64,000 nt of DNA from Methanofollis sp. W23 (GTDB lineage: Archaea > Halobacteriota > Methanomicrobia > Methanomicrobiales > Methanofollaceae). The stretch is from NCBI RefSeq assembly GCF_017875325.1, contig NZ_JAGGMN010000001.1:434001-498000 (forward strand), read 5' to 3'. Shown one piece after another: positions 8,787 through 17,628 of this stretch; within the stretch, counting starts at the first letter, position 1; each line of letters opens with the position of its first letter. A program made the translations under genes and the position numbers. Below the pieces are notes generated by a model. That model saw only the letters and a list, made by a program, of their open reading frames with translations. It had not been told where the DNA came from and made no database searches.

Positions 8787-10040
8787 TCACTCGCAGGTCG
8801 GGCAGGTCTCGACGCACCAGTCCATCCACTGCGCCGACCGCAACGCCTCTGCGGTCTCGTCGTCCACGCCGTAGACGTTTTTGTAGAAGTCCAGCAGCCA
8901 CTCGCCGAGATCGATGTCGGCGAAGCGGTCTGGATAGGCGGCCTTGGCGATCACCATCACGTCGATCGGGTACTCGAGACGCTTGGCGCAGTTGCAGGGC
9001 TCCCACGGGAACGATGAGACGCGCAAGTTTTTCACGGCCGAGAGTTCTGCGACATTCTGGTAGTAGGGCGCCGAGTAGAGTTCCTCAGGTGGGTGGTATC
9101 CCGAAGAGGTGCCGAGCACGATCACATCCGGGTCCAGGGCAAGGAGTTGCTCTGCCGAGACGACGACCGAATTTCCTGGTTCCTGGTAGGCGTTCTTTGC
9201 GTGGACAATCTCCTCGATAAAGTACGACTCGATGGTGTCGATCCCCTTCACATTTCCTGCCCCTCCATTTTTCCGGGAACTGGGCGAGGCACCGAAGACG
9301 AGAACGTCCGGTTTTTCATCTTCTGGAATGCCTATGGTTCGTTCAAATACTTGAGTGGTCTGGGATTCAAGATAGTCTGCAAGTTCGCCAGCCCTCTCTT
9401 CTTTTCCGAAGACCTCGCCGATGATCCTGATCTCGTCTGACATCGTCGAGAGGTCGGGGTCGTCATAGCACGGGTGTGCCTTGAGCACGACAACCGGGAT
9501 CCCGAGATCTTCGATGGTCCGGATGGTCTTCTGCACCCCCTCGTCTTTCATCGAGCGAAGCGTGCATGACCCTGCCCGCAGGATGACCACGTCGGGGTCA
9601 AGCCCTGCCAGGGTCTCGTAATTGATGGCCGTACCTGATTTTCCGACAAGAGGTAGGTCCATGATCCAGGGGTTCAGGTAGGTGACAGGGTTCATCCCGT
9701 CTTTATACTCGTAGGTCTCCCCGCCACTGGTCTGAAAGGTGTAGTTGAAGTTTCTCTGGATGCACGACGATCCAACCCCGACGATCTTTTTCTCCTCTCC
9801 AAGAACAGTCATCACGCTCTCGATGAGGCCGTCGGAGACCGTGACGACGCGCCTGATCTCGGTCGGCACCTGCACCTCGACGCCGCGGGAGTCGACGACT
9901 GTCCGGTATTCGGTTTCGTCGCCGCTCAGGCCAGATGCATCTCCCGACTGTTCTGTACCCATACATCCCGCGGAGAGGATGAGCAGAAATGCCAGACACA
10001 GGACGACGGTCGCCCGGCCGCGCCTCCCGCTCACTGGCAC
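8787..10040 (-). CDS. ABC transporter substrate-binding lipoprotein, second of three
   Basis: A lipoprotein of about 417 residues with the lipobox LSAGC. It shares VVDSRGVEVQVPTEIRRVV, INYETLAGLDPDVVIL, AEQLLALDPDVIVL and GYHPPEELYSAPYYQNV with the divergent binding protein at 12974. Cysteines are unusually frequent in the mature part (SSCIQ, AGSCTL, HPCY, EPCNC, CVETCPTCE at the C-terminus), whereas the paralogue at 12974 has Y and W where this one has PCNC. The GTG at 10040 is chosen because GGAGGTGA sits 4 bases upstream; an in-frame GTG at 10055 is possible. The start overlaps the methyltransferase stop, so translation is probably coupled. Confidence 0.88.
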   Translation of the reverse strand: MPVSGRRGRATVVLCLAFLLILSAGCMGTEQSGDASGLSGDETEYRTVVDSRGVEVQVPTEIRRVVTVSDGLIESVMTVLGEEKKIVGVGSSCIQRNFNYTFQTSGGETYEYKDGMNPVTYLNPWIMDLPLVGKSGTAINYETLAGLDPDVVILRAGSCTLRSMKDEGVQKTIRTIEDLGIPVVVLKAHPCYDDPDLSTMSDEIRIIGEVFGKEERAGELADYLESQTTQVFERTIGIPEDEKPDVLVFGASPSSRKNGGAGNVKGIDTIESYFIEEIVHAKNAYQEPGNSVVVSAEQLLALDPDVIVLGTSSGYHPPEELYSAPYYQNVAELSAVKNLRVSSFPWEPCNCAKRLEYPIDVMVIAKAAYPDRFADIDLGEWLLDFYKNVYGVDDETAEALRSAQWMDWCVETCPTCE

Positions 10041-10876
10041 CTGTTCACCTCCCACCAGAACTTCACCCGTGTGGTCATGCCCGAGTGGAGGAGCGTCCCG
10101 CCGTTCGTCGTGAGCGTCCTGGCGAGATAGTCTCTCAGCACCCTCTCCTGTGCGGGCGTCTCGACCCTGTACTGCGCTCTGAATTCGGCGACTGCTGTAT
10201 CGAGGTCAGGGAAGGTGCGGGTGTGTGCCATCCGTGAGGTCTGGACATTCGGGCAGATCCCCATCGAATAGAGGACATTGAAGAGGACATCGGCCTTCGG
10301 TCCCTGGCGATATTCTGTCCCGTGGAGTGCCGGCCAGAGGTCGATCTGCGCCTGTTCCCAGGTCGTCGTGCCGGCAAACCAGTAGAGATACACCCATCGC
10401 GAGGAGACCTTGCACATCGCCTCGATCGCCGCCCTGATATCAGGCATCCCGAGCGAATACGACGCGACCACGACGTCGAACCGTCCGTCGAGATCGACGG
10501 CCGGGTCGAGATCTTCCCAGCGTTTTCGCACAACCGAGAGGTTTGTTAGCCCTTCTTTCTCGGCATATTCGGTCATCACCTCGGCCATCCCGTCTGCCGG
10601 TTCGACGGCGGTGACGTGAGCGGCGACACCTGCAAGCGGCACCGCCAGGGTTCCAGGCCCGGCCCCGATATCGAGCACCCGTGTGCCGGACTCGACCGGC
10701 AGGGTGGTGATGATGTTGAGGATCCGTTCTGGATTGTCCAGGGATCGATTCAAGAAATCCCGTGCTCTCTCCCGGGACTCCCAGATCGAGGCACATTCGT
10801 CGCTGCCGCGGCAGTGCAGATTTTCATTGTACAGTTCCTTCCAGACATCGTTCCAGTCAATTTTGTTGTGTTTCAT
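10031..10876 (-). CDS. SAM-dependent class I methyltransferase within the transport operon
   Basis: A 281-residue protein with a Rossmann methyltransferase core: motif I VLDIGAGPGT at 67-76, an acidic residue in TAVEPADGM, and a later FDVVVASYSLGM strand. The C-terminal half (YWFAGTTTWEQAQIDLWPALHG) is not a domain I can name. Its ATG overlaps the ATPase stop by four bases (ATGA), and its own stop overlaps the next binding-protein gene, so it is an integral operon member. The location suggests it modifies the transported chelate, its metal or its precursor, but that is inference. The substrate is unknown. Confidence 0.88.
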   Translation of the reverse strand: MKHNKIDWNDVWKELYNENLHCRGSDECASIWESRERARDFLNRSLDNPERILNIITTLPVESGTRVLDIGAGPGTLAVPLAGVAAHVTAVEPADGMAEVMTEYAEKEGLTNLSVVRKRWEDLDPAVDLDGRFDVVVASYSLGMPDIRAAIEAMCKVSSRWVYLYWFAGTTTWEQAQIDLWPALHGTEYRQGPKADVLFNVLYSMGICPNVQTSRMAHTRTFPDLDTAVAEFRAQYRVETPAQERVLRDYLARTLTTNGGTLLHSGMTTRVKFWWEVNRCQ

Positions 10877-11763
10877 TGAGATTCTCCATACTTTTGATAA
10901 TTGTGCGGTACTGCATCCACATCAATACTCAACTGCATCTCAGCCCCCTCCACGCCAGGCACCCGGGCATCCCTGGTGCAGGGACGGTCGGTCACGCAGC
11001 GCGGCATCACCATCTGCACGCCGTCAAGCGTCCGGACGGAGCAGGCGTCCTCGTATATCGTCCTGAGCACCTCCTCTGAGATCACGCTGGCAGGTTCGCC
11101 CTCGGCCACGACGCGGCCATCCCCCACCACCACCACCCGGTCGCAGAACCAGGCGACATGGTTTGGGTCATGGCTGCAGGCGAGGATGGTCTTGCCGTCC
11201 TCGGCGATATCGCGCATGATCTCCCAGATGCGCATCTGGTTCTGGAAGTCCAGCGCGCTTGTCGGCTCGTCAAGGAAGAGTATCGGGGTGTCCTGCGCAA
11301 TGGCGCGGGCCATCAGGACCATCTGGCGTTGCCCGCCTGAGAGGTGGTTGTACGGGCGGTCGGCAAGATCGGTGATGCCGAGGGCGGCAAGGGCGTCCAT
11401 CGCGATCTCTTTGTCACGCCTCTTCACCCCGAAGAACCCCCCCAGGTGGGGTGTCCGGCCCATAAGGACGACTTCTCGCACAAGGTACGGGAAAGGGGGT
11501 TTGTGCTCCTGCGGCACGTAGGCCACGACCCGTGCGAGGTGCTCGATTGAGCGCTGCGAGATATCTTCGCCGCACATCTGCACCGTACCCTGTTCGGCAC
11601 GCAAAAAGCGGAGGCAGCACTTGAACAGTGTGGTCTTCCCTGACCCGTTGGGGCCAAAAAGCCCGCAGAGTTCACCTTCTCCTACCGAGAAAGAGACCCC
11701 CGAGAGAACAGGGACATCTTCGTATTTGAAATGGATATCCTGGACACGTAACATCGCATTCAT
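10873..11763 (-). CDS. ABC transporter ATP-binding protein, FecE/BtuD type
   Basis: A 296-residue ATPase that should power import through the adjacent permease. Walker A is GPNGSGKT at 37-44, the signature LSGGQ is at 141-145, Walker B is ILFLDEP ending at D165-E166, and the switch histidine is H198. The family normally ends near residue 255. Here an extra tail of about 40 residues carries two cysteines (MPRCVTDRPC), which could be regulatory or metal-sensing. The ATG overlaps the permease stop by four bases. Confidence 0.93.
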   Translation of the reverse strand: MNAMLRVQDIHFKYEDVPVLSGVSFSVGEGELCGLFGPNGSGKTTLFKCCLRFLRAEQGTVQMCGEDISQRSIEHLARVVAYVPQEHKPPFPYLVREVVLMGRTPHLGGFFGVKRRDKEIAMDALAALGITDLADRPYNHLSGGQRQMVLMARAIAQDTPILFLDEPTSALDFQNQMRIWEIMRDIAEDGKTILACSHDPNHVAWFCDRVVVVGDGRVVAEGEPASVISEEVLRTIYEDACSVRTLDGVQMVMPRCVTDRPCTRDARVPGVEGAEMQLSIDVDAVPHNYQKYGESQ

Positions 11764-12839
11764 CCGAAGATCACCTTGCCCTTATGACGGAGCAGATAGC
11801 AGAGGTAGGGGGCGCCGAGGATGGAGGCCAGGATGCCGACCGGGATCTCTGCCGCGGTCAGCGTCCTGGCAAGGGTGTCGCAGATGATCAGGTAGCACCC
11901 TCCCATCATCATCGACGCAGGGATCACGAATCGGTTGTCAGGGCCGAGGATCATCCTGGAGGCGTGGGGCATCATGAGCCCGACCCATGCGATGATCCCG
12001 ACGAGCGAGACGGCGAAGGCGGTGATGGCGGTGGCGAACGTGATGACCACGATCTTGTACTTTTCCGGGTTCACCCCGAGTGTCCGCGCCTCCTCGTCGC
12101 CCATGGAGAGGATGTTCAGTTTCCACCCGAGCGCCCAGAGAACAAAAAAACTCACGAGGACCACGGGGACAAAGAGGATTACGTCGTTCCATGTCGCGTA
12201 GTAAAACCCGCCCATCAGCCAGAAGACGATCTCCCTGAGTGCGGTGTCGTCCGCGATGTACTTGAGAAGCGAGACGAGGGCGGCAAAGATCGACCCGATG
12301 ATGACGCCGGCGAGGATGAGGGTGATGACAGGGGTCTCACCGCGGACGCGGGCGAGGAAGTAGGCCATTGTCACTGCAAGGGCGCCGAAGGCGAACGCGG
12401 AGACCTGGATCGAAAAAAATATCGCGGGAAAGACGATTGCAAGTGCCGCCCCGAACGCTGCTCCCGACGAGACGCCGAGGATATAGGGTTCGACCAGGGG
12501 GTTTCGGAAGACGCCCTGAAAGACAGCGCCCGCAATGGCAAGCGCCCCGCCGACCGAGGCGGCGAGGAGAACTCTTGGTACGCGGATGTTCCAGATGATG
12601 GTGTTGTGCAGTTTGGGCAGGGCGGTCACGTCGCCGAGGGTGAGATGGACGAAGATCGTCTGGTACACGTCGGCGATCGTGAGGTCGTATGCCCCGGCGA
12701 TGACGGCGATACACGCCGTCACAAAGAGGAGGATTGCGAGGGCCACAAGGACGGCGATCTTTCTCCCTTCGCCAAATCCTTCGACGTGATCATAGCCGAG
12801 ATTGGTAAAAAACTGTTTGAAGCCTGTCGATTCTGTCAT
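11760..12839 (-). CDS. ABC transporter permease, FecCD/BtuC family
   Basis: A 359-residue polytopic permease with about nine to ten membrane helices. Family motifs are RVPRVLLAASVGGALAIAGA, FQGVFRNPLVEPYILGVSSGAAFGA, and near the C-terminus WVGLMMPHASRMILG and AEIPVGILASILGAP. It would form the homodimeric channel for import of a metal chelate or corrinoid. GGAGGAGAC sits just upstream of the ATG. It is the first gene of the operon, which contains one permease and one ATPase for two operon-borne binding proteins plus a third across the divergent promoter. Confidence 0.93.
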   Translation of the reverse strand: MTESTGFKQFFTNLGYDHVEGFGEGRKIAVLVALAILLFVTACIAVIAGAYDLTIADVYQTIFVHLTLGDVTALPKLHNTIIWNIRVPRVLLAASVGGALAIAGAVFQGVFRNPLVEPYILGVSSGAAFGAALAIVFPAIFFSIQVSAFAFGALAVTMAYFLARVRGETPVITLILAGVIIGSIFAALVSLLKYIADDTALREIVFWLMGGFYYATWNDVILFVPVVLVSFFVLWALGWKLNILSMGDEEARTLGVNPEKYKIVVITFATAITAFAVSLVGIIAWVGLMMPHASRMILGPDNRFVIPASMMMGGCYLIICDTLARTLTAAEIPVGILASILGAPYLCYLLRHKGKVIFG

Positions 12840-12973
12840 ACGGTCTCCTCCTGTCTGTGCGGGCCAGTGTCTATTTCTTTTAATTTTGTAATAATTTTTG
12901 TGAACATTTAATCATCTTATTTTTAAAATTGTGACTATAGAACATATAAATAATATCATTTCGCGATAGTATT
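12840..12973. promoter_or_regulatory. Divergent promoter region of the chelate-transport locus
   Basis: A 134-bp AT-rich stretch between two divergent transport units. On the plus strand the TATA box ATATAAATAA at 12944-12953 is placed so that transcription should begin at or next to the ATG at 12974; no ribosome site is seen, so that mRNA is probably leaderless. On the minus strand the operon has GGAGGAGAC before its ATG and AT-rich sequence near 12875-12895 as a promoter candidate. A shared regulator binding here is plausible, but I cannot identify an operator. Confidence 0.6.
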
Positions 12974-14209
12974 ATGAAACGTAACCCGGGTGTTGTGGGA
13001 CCAGCCTTTTTATTCATCACCCTACTCTGTGCGGCCCTTGTCTGCGGATGCACAGGAACGACTGCTGATATATCATCGACAGAAGATACCGCCGGTACAC
13101 GGACAGTCACCGATATGCGCGGAGAGACGGTGGCACTCCCGACAACGATCGAGCGAGTCGTCGCCATCGACGACGGGTTCGTCGAGGGCATCATGTACCG
13201 GTTCGGGATGCAGGACAGGATTGTCGGTCTCGGCGGCGCCTGCTGCCAGAAGAACTATACCTATGCCTTCGAGACAACGGACGGCAGGACGCATGAGTAC
13301 CGGAATGGTATGAACCCGGTCAGGTACCTCATACCAGGTCTTGCCGACCTCCCGGTGGTGGTCGAGAGCGGCACAGGGATCAACTATGAGACCCTCGCCT
13401 CCCTTGATCCCGACGTCGTCTTCCTCCGCATGGGGGCATCTTCGTTCAGGGCGGGGTCTGATGAAACCCTTGAGAAGACCATCCAGACGATCGATTCGCT
13501 CGGCATCCCGCTTGTCGTCCTTGTCGGCCCGCCATACCAGGAACGCCCGGACGTAGACCAGATCGGCGAGGAGATCCGGGTTGTTGGCGAGGTATTTTCT
13601 CGCCAGGAAGATGCCGATGCGCTCGCGTCCTATCTCGAAGGGCGGATTGCAGATATCCGTGCGCGCACAAAGGACATTCCTGAAGACGAAAAGACACGGA
13701 TGATGCACCTTGGCCTCTCACCGAGAGCCCGGCAGGGCGGTGGTGCAGGGATGGCCTGGGGCGGAGATACGATCGAGTCATATTTCATCGAGGAGATCGC
13801 GCACGCAAAGAATGTGTATGAGGGTACAGGCGCATTTGTTGTTCTTTCGACAGAACAGATTCTTGCGCTCGATCCCGACGTCGTCGTTCTCCCGACGGCG
13901 CAGGGCTACCACCCGGCGAGTGAACTCTACACCGCCCCATATTACCAGAACCTGCAGGAGATCTCGGCGGTGAAGAATCAGCGCGTCTATGCTCTCCCCT
14001 GGACTCCTTACAACTGGGCAAAGCGTCTTGAGTATCCAGTTGAGGCGATGGTGATTGCAAAGGCCGCGTATCCCGAGCGTTTTGCGGACGTCAATCTTGG
14101 AGAGTGGACGCTCAACTTCTACCAGGAGGTCTATGGTGTCGACGAAGCGACGGCAAAAGAACTTAGATCGGTCCAGTGGCTTGATTGGACTGTGGAGGAG
14201 GGGTTCTAG
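12974..14209 (+). CDS. ABC transporter substrate-binding lipoprotein, third of three
   Basis: A 411-residue lipoprotein (VCGC lipobox near residue 26) of the FepB/BtuF-like family. It carries TDMRGETVALPTTIERVV, INYETLASLDPDVVFL, TEQILALDPDVVVL and GYHPASELYTAPYYQNL. It is closest to the protein encoded at 8787-10040 (shared DTIESYFIEEI-HAKN-Y and AKRLEYP-EAMVIAKAAYP blocks). It is transcribed away from the operon and has no permease or ATPase of its own, so it probably delivers to the same channel with a different ligand or affinity. The ATG at 12974 matches a leaderless start. Confidence 0.9.
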   Translation: MKRNPGVVGPAFLFITLLCAALVCGCTGTTADISSTEDTAGTRTVTDMRGETVALPTTIERVVAIDDGFVEGIMYRFGMQDRIVGLGGACCQKNYTYAFETTDGRTHEYRNGMNPVRYLIPGLADLPVVVESGTGINYETLASLDPDVVFLRMGASSFRAGSDETLEKTIQTIDSLGIPLVVLVGPPYQERPDVDQIGEEIRVVGEVFSRQEDADALASYLEGRIADIRARTKDIPEDEKTRMMHLGLSPRARQGGGAGMAWGGDTIESYFIEEIAHAKNVYEGTGAFVVLSTEQILALDPDVVVLPTAQGYHPASELYTAPYYQNLQEISAVKNQRVYALPWTPYNWAKRLEYPVEAMVIAKAAYPERFADVNLGEWTLNFYQEVYGVDEATAKELRSVQWLDWTVEEGF

Positions 14210-14532
14210 ACGATCCTCTCTCCTCTCTGAAATAGAAATCAGGATCTGATCTCTCTCGCGTGAGTGGGGGGTGGAGTATGGGAACCTCCTCTAAACAATT
14301 CTCCCCTCCCCCCACCTGCCCCCATCGCAGTCCCAGGGTTCTGGTGGAAACGAGCGATAGCGCGTTCGAGAAGATCTTTGATGTGTGAGCGGAGTGGAGA
14401 TGAGAAACATGGAGTGTTTCGATGAGTCCCCAGACCCCTGGGATGACGATTGGGTCGGGGAGGCACACCCAATAGACATGGAGCATATCCCAAAACTCTC
14501 TAGGGTTGAAACTCTCCTCGACCGGGGTGCTT

Positions 14533-14669
14533 GCCGCCCCCCGGACCCCCCGCGTCATGATCGGTCGTGGACGGCAGCACTCTCTTTATGGTCATCGATT
14601 CTGCCTTCCCAACCCTATCGTACTCCCGGGGGTCCGGGGGCATCGCCCCCGGCGGGGGCGAGGGGGAAG
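14533..14669. repeat. Intergenic repeat copy with two hairpin modules
   Basis: Module one (14533-14577) begins GCCGCCCCCCGGACCCCCCG and ends GGACGGCAG. Module two (14601-14669) is bounded by GCCTTCCC and GGGAAGGC and contains the hairpin CCGGGGGCATCGCCCCCGG. It closely matches the copies at 6237 and 19425 in order and orientation. Confidence 0.85.
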
Positions 14670-14940
14670 GCGACGAATGCATGGGTGCGCGATGAAAAAG
14701 TTGGGATCTCTTCATTGTCATCCATCGCTCTCAATCGGTGAGGATGAGGGCCGGAGAGTTTTGGGATGACTTCATGAAGAAGGGACTGCGTACCCCGCAC
14801 CATCTTGACACGGGGGATGTGTGGGAGCGCAGCCATCCCTCTGCAGAGGGAGTTACCGTGAGGAACTTTACAGAACCATGCAATAGAACCATTTTTGAGA
14901 TCCAGGTGAAACCTGACCTTCACCTCCCTGAAAAAAACAC

Positions 14941-14950
14941 CTTATAGATA
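14941..14950 (+). promoter_or_regulatory. TATA box for mutS-mutL
   Basis: CTTATAGATA is centred about 26 bases before the mutS ATG at 14971, which predicts a leaderless mutS-mutL transcript. No strong ribosome site precedes the ATG. Confidence 0.5.
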
Positions 14951-14970
14951 CACGGCCGATCTCATACAGG

Positions 14971-17628
14971 ATGAAGGCGGCGAAGATGACCCCGGCCATG
15001 CGGCAGTTCTATGCGATGAAGGAAGAACACCCAGACTGCATCATTTTTTTCCGCATGGGGGACTTTTACGAGACATTTGGTCACGACGCCGAGGTGGTCG
15101 CCCGTGAGCTCGATATCGTGCTCACCTCGCGGGGCAAGGACAAGAACGGCGAGAAGATGCCCCTCGCCGGCGTCCCGTACCACTCGGCCGAGACCTATGT
15201 CTCCCGCCTTGTCGCACGTGGCCACCGGGTCGCGATCTGCGAGCAGCTCGAGGATCCCAGGAAGGCGAAGGGGATCGTGAAGCGCGGCGTGGTCCGGGTG
15301 GTCACGCCCGGCACGGTCATCGACGCCTCGATGATCGCCTCGCCCAGCGCCAGGTACCTGATGGCCCTCTCCCCTGACGGGAAGAGCGGGCGGTGGGGGC
15401 TGGCCTTCCTTGACATCTCGACAGGGGAGTTTTTCGTCGAAGAGGTCGGTGGCGACGCTCCCGGCGACGCTGACGCCGCCCCGGTCCTCTCAGAGGTGGA
15501 GCGCTACCACCCGCACGAGTGCATCACCGGCACCCCCCTCCCAGACGCCCTCACGACCCGCCTCTCCCATGCCGGGGTGCTCGTCACCCCGTACCGCCCC
15601 GAGGCCTTCGCCCCAGCCAGGGCCCGCTCGCTCCTCCTTGAGCACTTCGGGATCAGGTCGCTCGACTGCTTCGGGTGCGAAGGGATGAAGGCGGCCGTCG
15701 GGGCCGCCGGGGCGGCGCTCACCTATGCCACCGAGACCCAGTACAAGTCCCTCACCCACATCACGGGCCTTGCGGTCAGGGCCCCGGCCGACCGGATGGC
15801 CCTGGACGCGATCACGCTCAAAAACCTGGAGATCACCGAGACGATGCAGGGCGAAGGGAAAGAGGGGACGCTCCTCCACCTCCTCGACCGGACGGCGACC
15901 TCGATGGGGAGCAGGACGATGCGGCAGTTCCTGGTCAACCCCCTCCTCTCGCCTGCGGCGATCGACGCACGCCTCGACGCCGTGGAGTTCTTCTACCAGG
16001 ACACCAGCCTCAGGAGCGATCTCCGCGACGTGCTCAAGGAGTGTGCCGACATCGAGCGGATCGCCGGGCGGATCGCCTACGGGAATGCCACGCCCCGCGA
16101 CCTCGTCACCCTCAAGACCTCGGTCGAGACCCTCCCGACGGTCCGCACTCTCCTCGGCGGCGACCTCCCCGAACGGATCGCCGCCGCCCTCGGAGCGGTC
16201 TCAGACTTCTCGGCGGTGAGCGCCCTCCTCGGCCGGGCCATCGTCGACGACCCCCCGGCCAACACCAAGAACGGGGGGTTCATCAGGGACGGCTACTCGA
16301 AGGAACTCGACGAACTCAGGGAGGTCTCGGGCTCTGGCAAGACCTGGATCGCCAAGTTCCAGCAGCAGGAGCGGGAGCGGACCGGGATCAAGTCGCTGAA
16401 AGTGAAGTACAACCGGGTCTTTGGCTACTATATCGACGTGACCAAACCCAACCTCCACCTGGTCCCGCCAGAATACGAACGCCGGCAGACGACCGCAAAC
16501 GGCGAGCGTTTCATCACCCCTGAACTCAAGGAGAAGGAGTCGCTGATCACCCATGCCGACGAGCGCCTCCTCAGCCTGGAAGCCGAACTCTTCGCCGCCC
16601 TCCTTGCAGAACTCAACGCCTATGTCCCGGCCTTCCAGGAGACGGCGCGGGCAATCGGGCTCCTCGACGTCTATGCCGCCCTCGCCGAGGTGGCGGTGAG
16701 GAACAATTACGTGCGCCCGACCCTCGACGACTCGGTGCGCACCGAGATCAGGGACGGGCGCCACCCGGTGGTCGAGGCGATGGTGCCTGGCACCTTTGTC
16801 CCAAACGACACCTGCCTCGACGGTGCGGGCGACCAGATCCTCATCCTCACCGGGGCGAACATGGCAGGCAAGTCCACGTATATGCGAGCGGTCGCCCTGA
16901 TCACCGTGATGGCCCAGGTCGGGAGTTTCGTCCCGGCGGCCGACGCCTCGGTCGGGATCGTCGACCGGGTCTTTACGAGAGTGGGGGCCTCAGACGATCT
17001 GGCGAGCGGGCGGAGTACCTTTATGGTCGAGATGCAGGAACTCGCAAATATCCTGAACAACACCACCGACAGAAGCCTCATCGTCCTCGACGAGATCGGG
17101 AGGGGCACGAGCACGGTCGACGGCTACTCCATCGCAAAGGCGGTGCTCGAATATCTCCACGGGACCGGGGCGAAGGGGCCGCGGACCCTCTTTGCCACCC
17201 ACTTCCACCGCCTCATCGAGGTGGAGAAGGAACTGAGGCGGGTGAAGAACTATCACTTCGCGGTGAAGGAGGCCGGGGGCGAGGTGGTCTTCCTCAGGAA
17301 GATCGTGCCTGGGGCGACCGACCGGAGTTATGGGATCCATGTCGCCCGCCTGGCCGGGGTGCCGCGGGCCGTCACCGAGCGGGCCGGGAGGGTGCTTGAA
17401 GAGACGGCGCAGGAGGTGAGGAGCGGGGGGAAGACGGCGCAGGCGCGTTCGGCCCAGATGTTCCTCTTCCCGCCGCAGGAGGGGGTCGCCCCGGCCCAGG
17501 CACCCCCCCAGGAGAGCCCGGTCCTCAGGGCGCTCCGCGACCTCGACCCTGACGCGATGACGCCGCGCTCGGCCCTCGAAAAACTCTACGAGTTGAGGGA
17601 GATGGCCAGGAAGGAGGGGTCGGCATGA
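14971..17628 (+). CDS. mutS: DNA mismatch repair protein MutS
   Basis: An 885-residue MutS1 that should recognise base mismatches and recruit MutL. The N-terminal mismatch-binding motif FFRMGDFYE is present near residue 28, with its Phe and Glu. The core and lever domains follow, then the ATPase with Walker A GANMAGKST at 628-636, the STFMVEM and LDEIGRGTST motifs, and the ATHFH switch. Length and domain order are those of the bacterial protein. In archaea, MutS1-MutL pairs are generally regarded as acquired from bacteria. Its stop overlaps the mutL start by four bases (ATGA). An in-frame ATG at 14986 is an alternative start. Confidence 0.97.
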   Translation: MKAAKMTPAMRQFYAMKEEHPDCIIFFRMGDFYETFGHDAEVVARELDIVLTSRGKDKNGEKMPLAGVPYHSAETYVSRLVARGHRVAICEQLEDPRKAKGIVKRGVVRVVTPGTVIDASMIASPSARYLMALSPDGKSGRWGLAFLDISTGEFFVEEVGGDAPGDADAAPVLSEVERYHPHECITGTPLPDALTTRLSHAGVLVTPYRPEAFAPARARSLLLEHFGIRSLDCFGCEGMKAAVGAAGAALTYATETQYKSLTHITGLAVRAPADRMALDAITLKNLEITETMQGEGKEGTLLHLLDRTATSMGSRTMRQFLVNPLLSPAAIDARLDAVEFFYQDTSLRSDLRDVLKECADIERIAGRIAYGNATPRDLVTLKTSVETLPTVRTLLGGDLPERIAAALGAVSDFSAVSALLGRAIVDDPPANTKNGGFIRDGYSKELDELREVSGSGKTWIAKFQQQERERTGIKSLKVKYNRVFGYYIDVTKPNLHLVPPEYERRQTTANGERFITPELKEKESLITHADERLLSLEAELFAALLAELNAYVPAFQETARAIGLLDVYAALAEVAVRNNYVRPTLDDSVRTEIRDGRHPVVEAMVPGTFVPNDTCLDGAGDQILILTGANMAGKSTYMRAVALITVMAQVGSFVPAADASVGIVDRVFTRVGASDDLASGRSTFMVEMQELANILNNTTDRSLIVLDEIGRGTSTVDGYSIAKAVLEYLHGTGAKGPRTLFATHFHRLIEVEKELRRVKNYHFAVKEAGGEVVFLRKIVPGATDRSYGIHVARLAGVPRAVTERAGRVLEETAQEVRSGGKTAQARSAQMFLFPPQEGVAPAQAPPQESPVLRALRDLDPDAMTPRSALEKLYELREMARKEGSA

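Larger units (their letters stand above)
14210..14970. other. Repeat-bearing gap before mutS
   Basis: I see no gene. Positions 14478-14515 hold, on the minus strand, the outer repeat motif TAGAGAGTTTTGGGATATGC also found near 42.88 and 62.73 kb. Another partial copy is at 14755-14775. A two-module hairpin repeat fills 14533-14669. The rest (for example 14210-14470) has no structure I can support. Confidence 0.6.
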
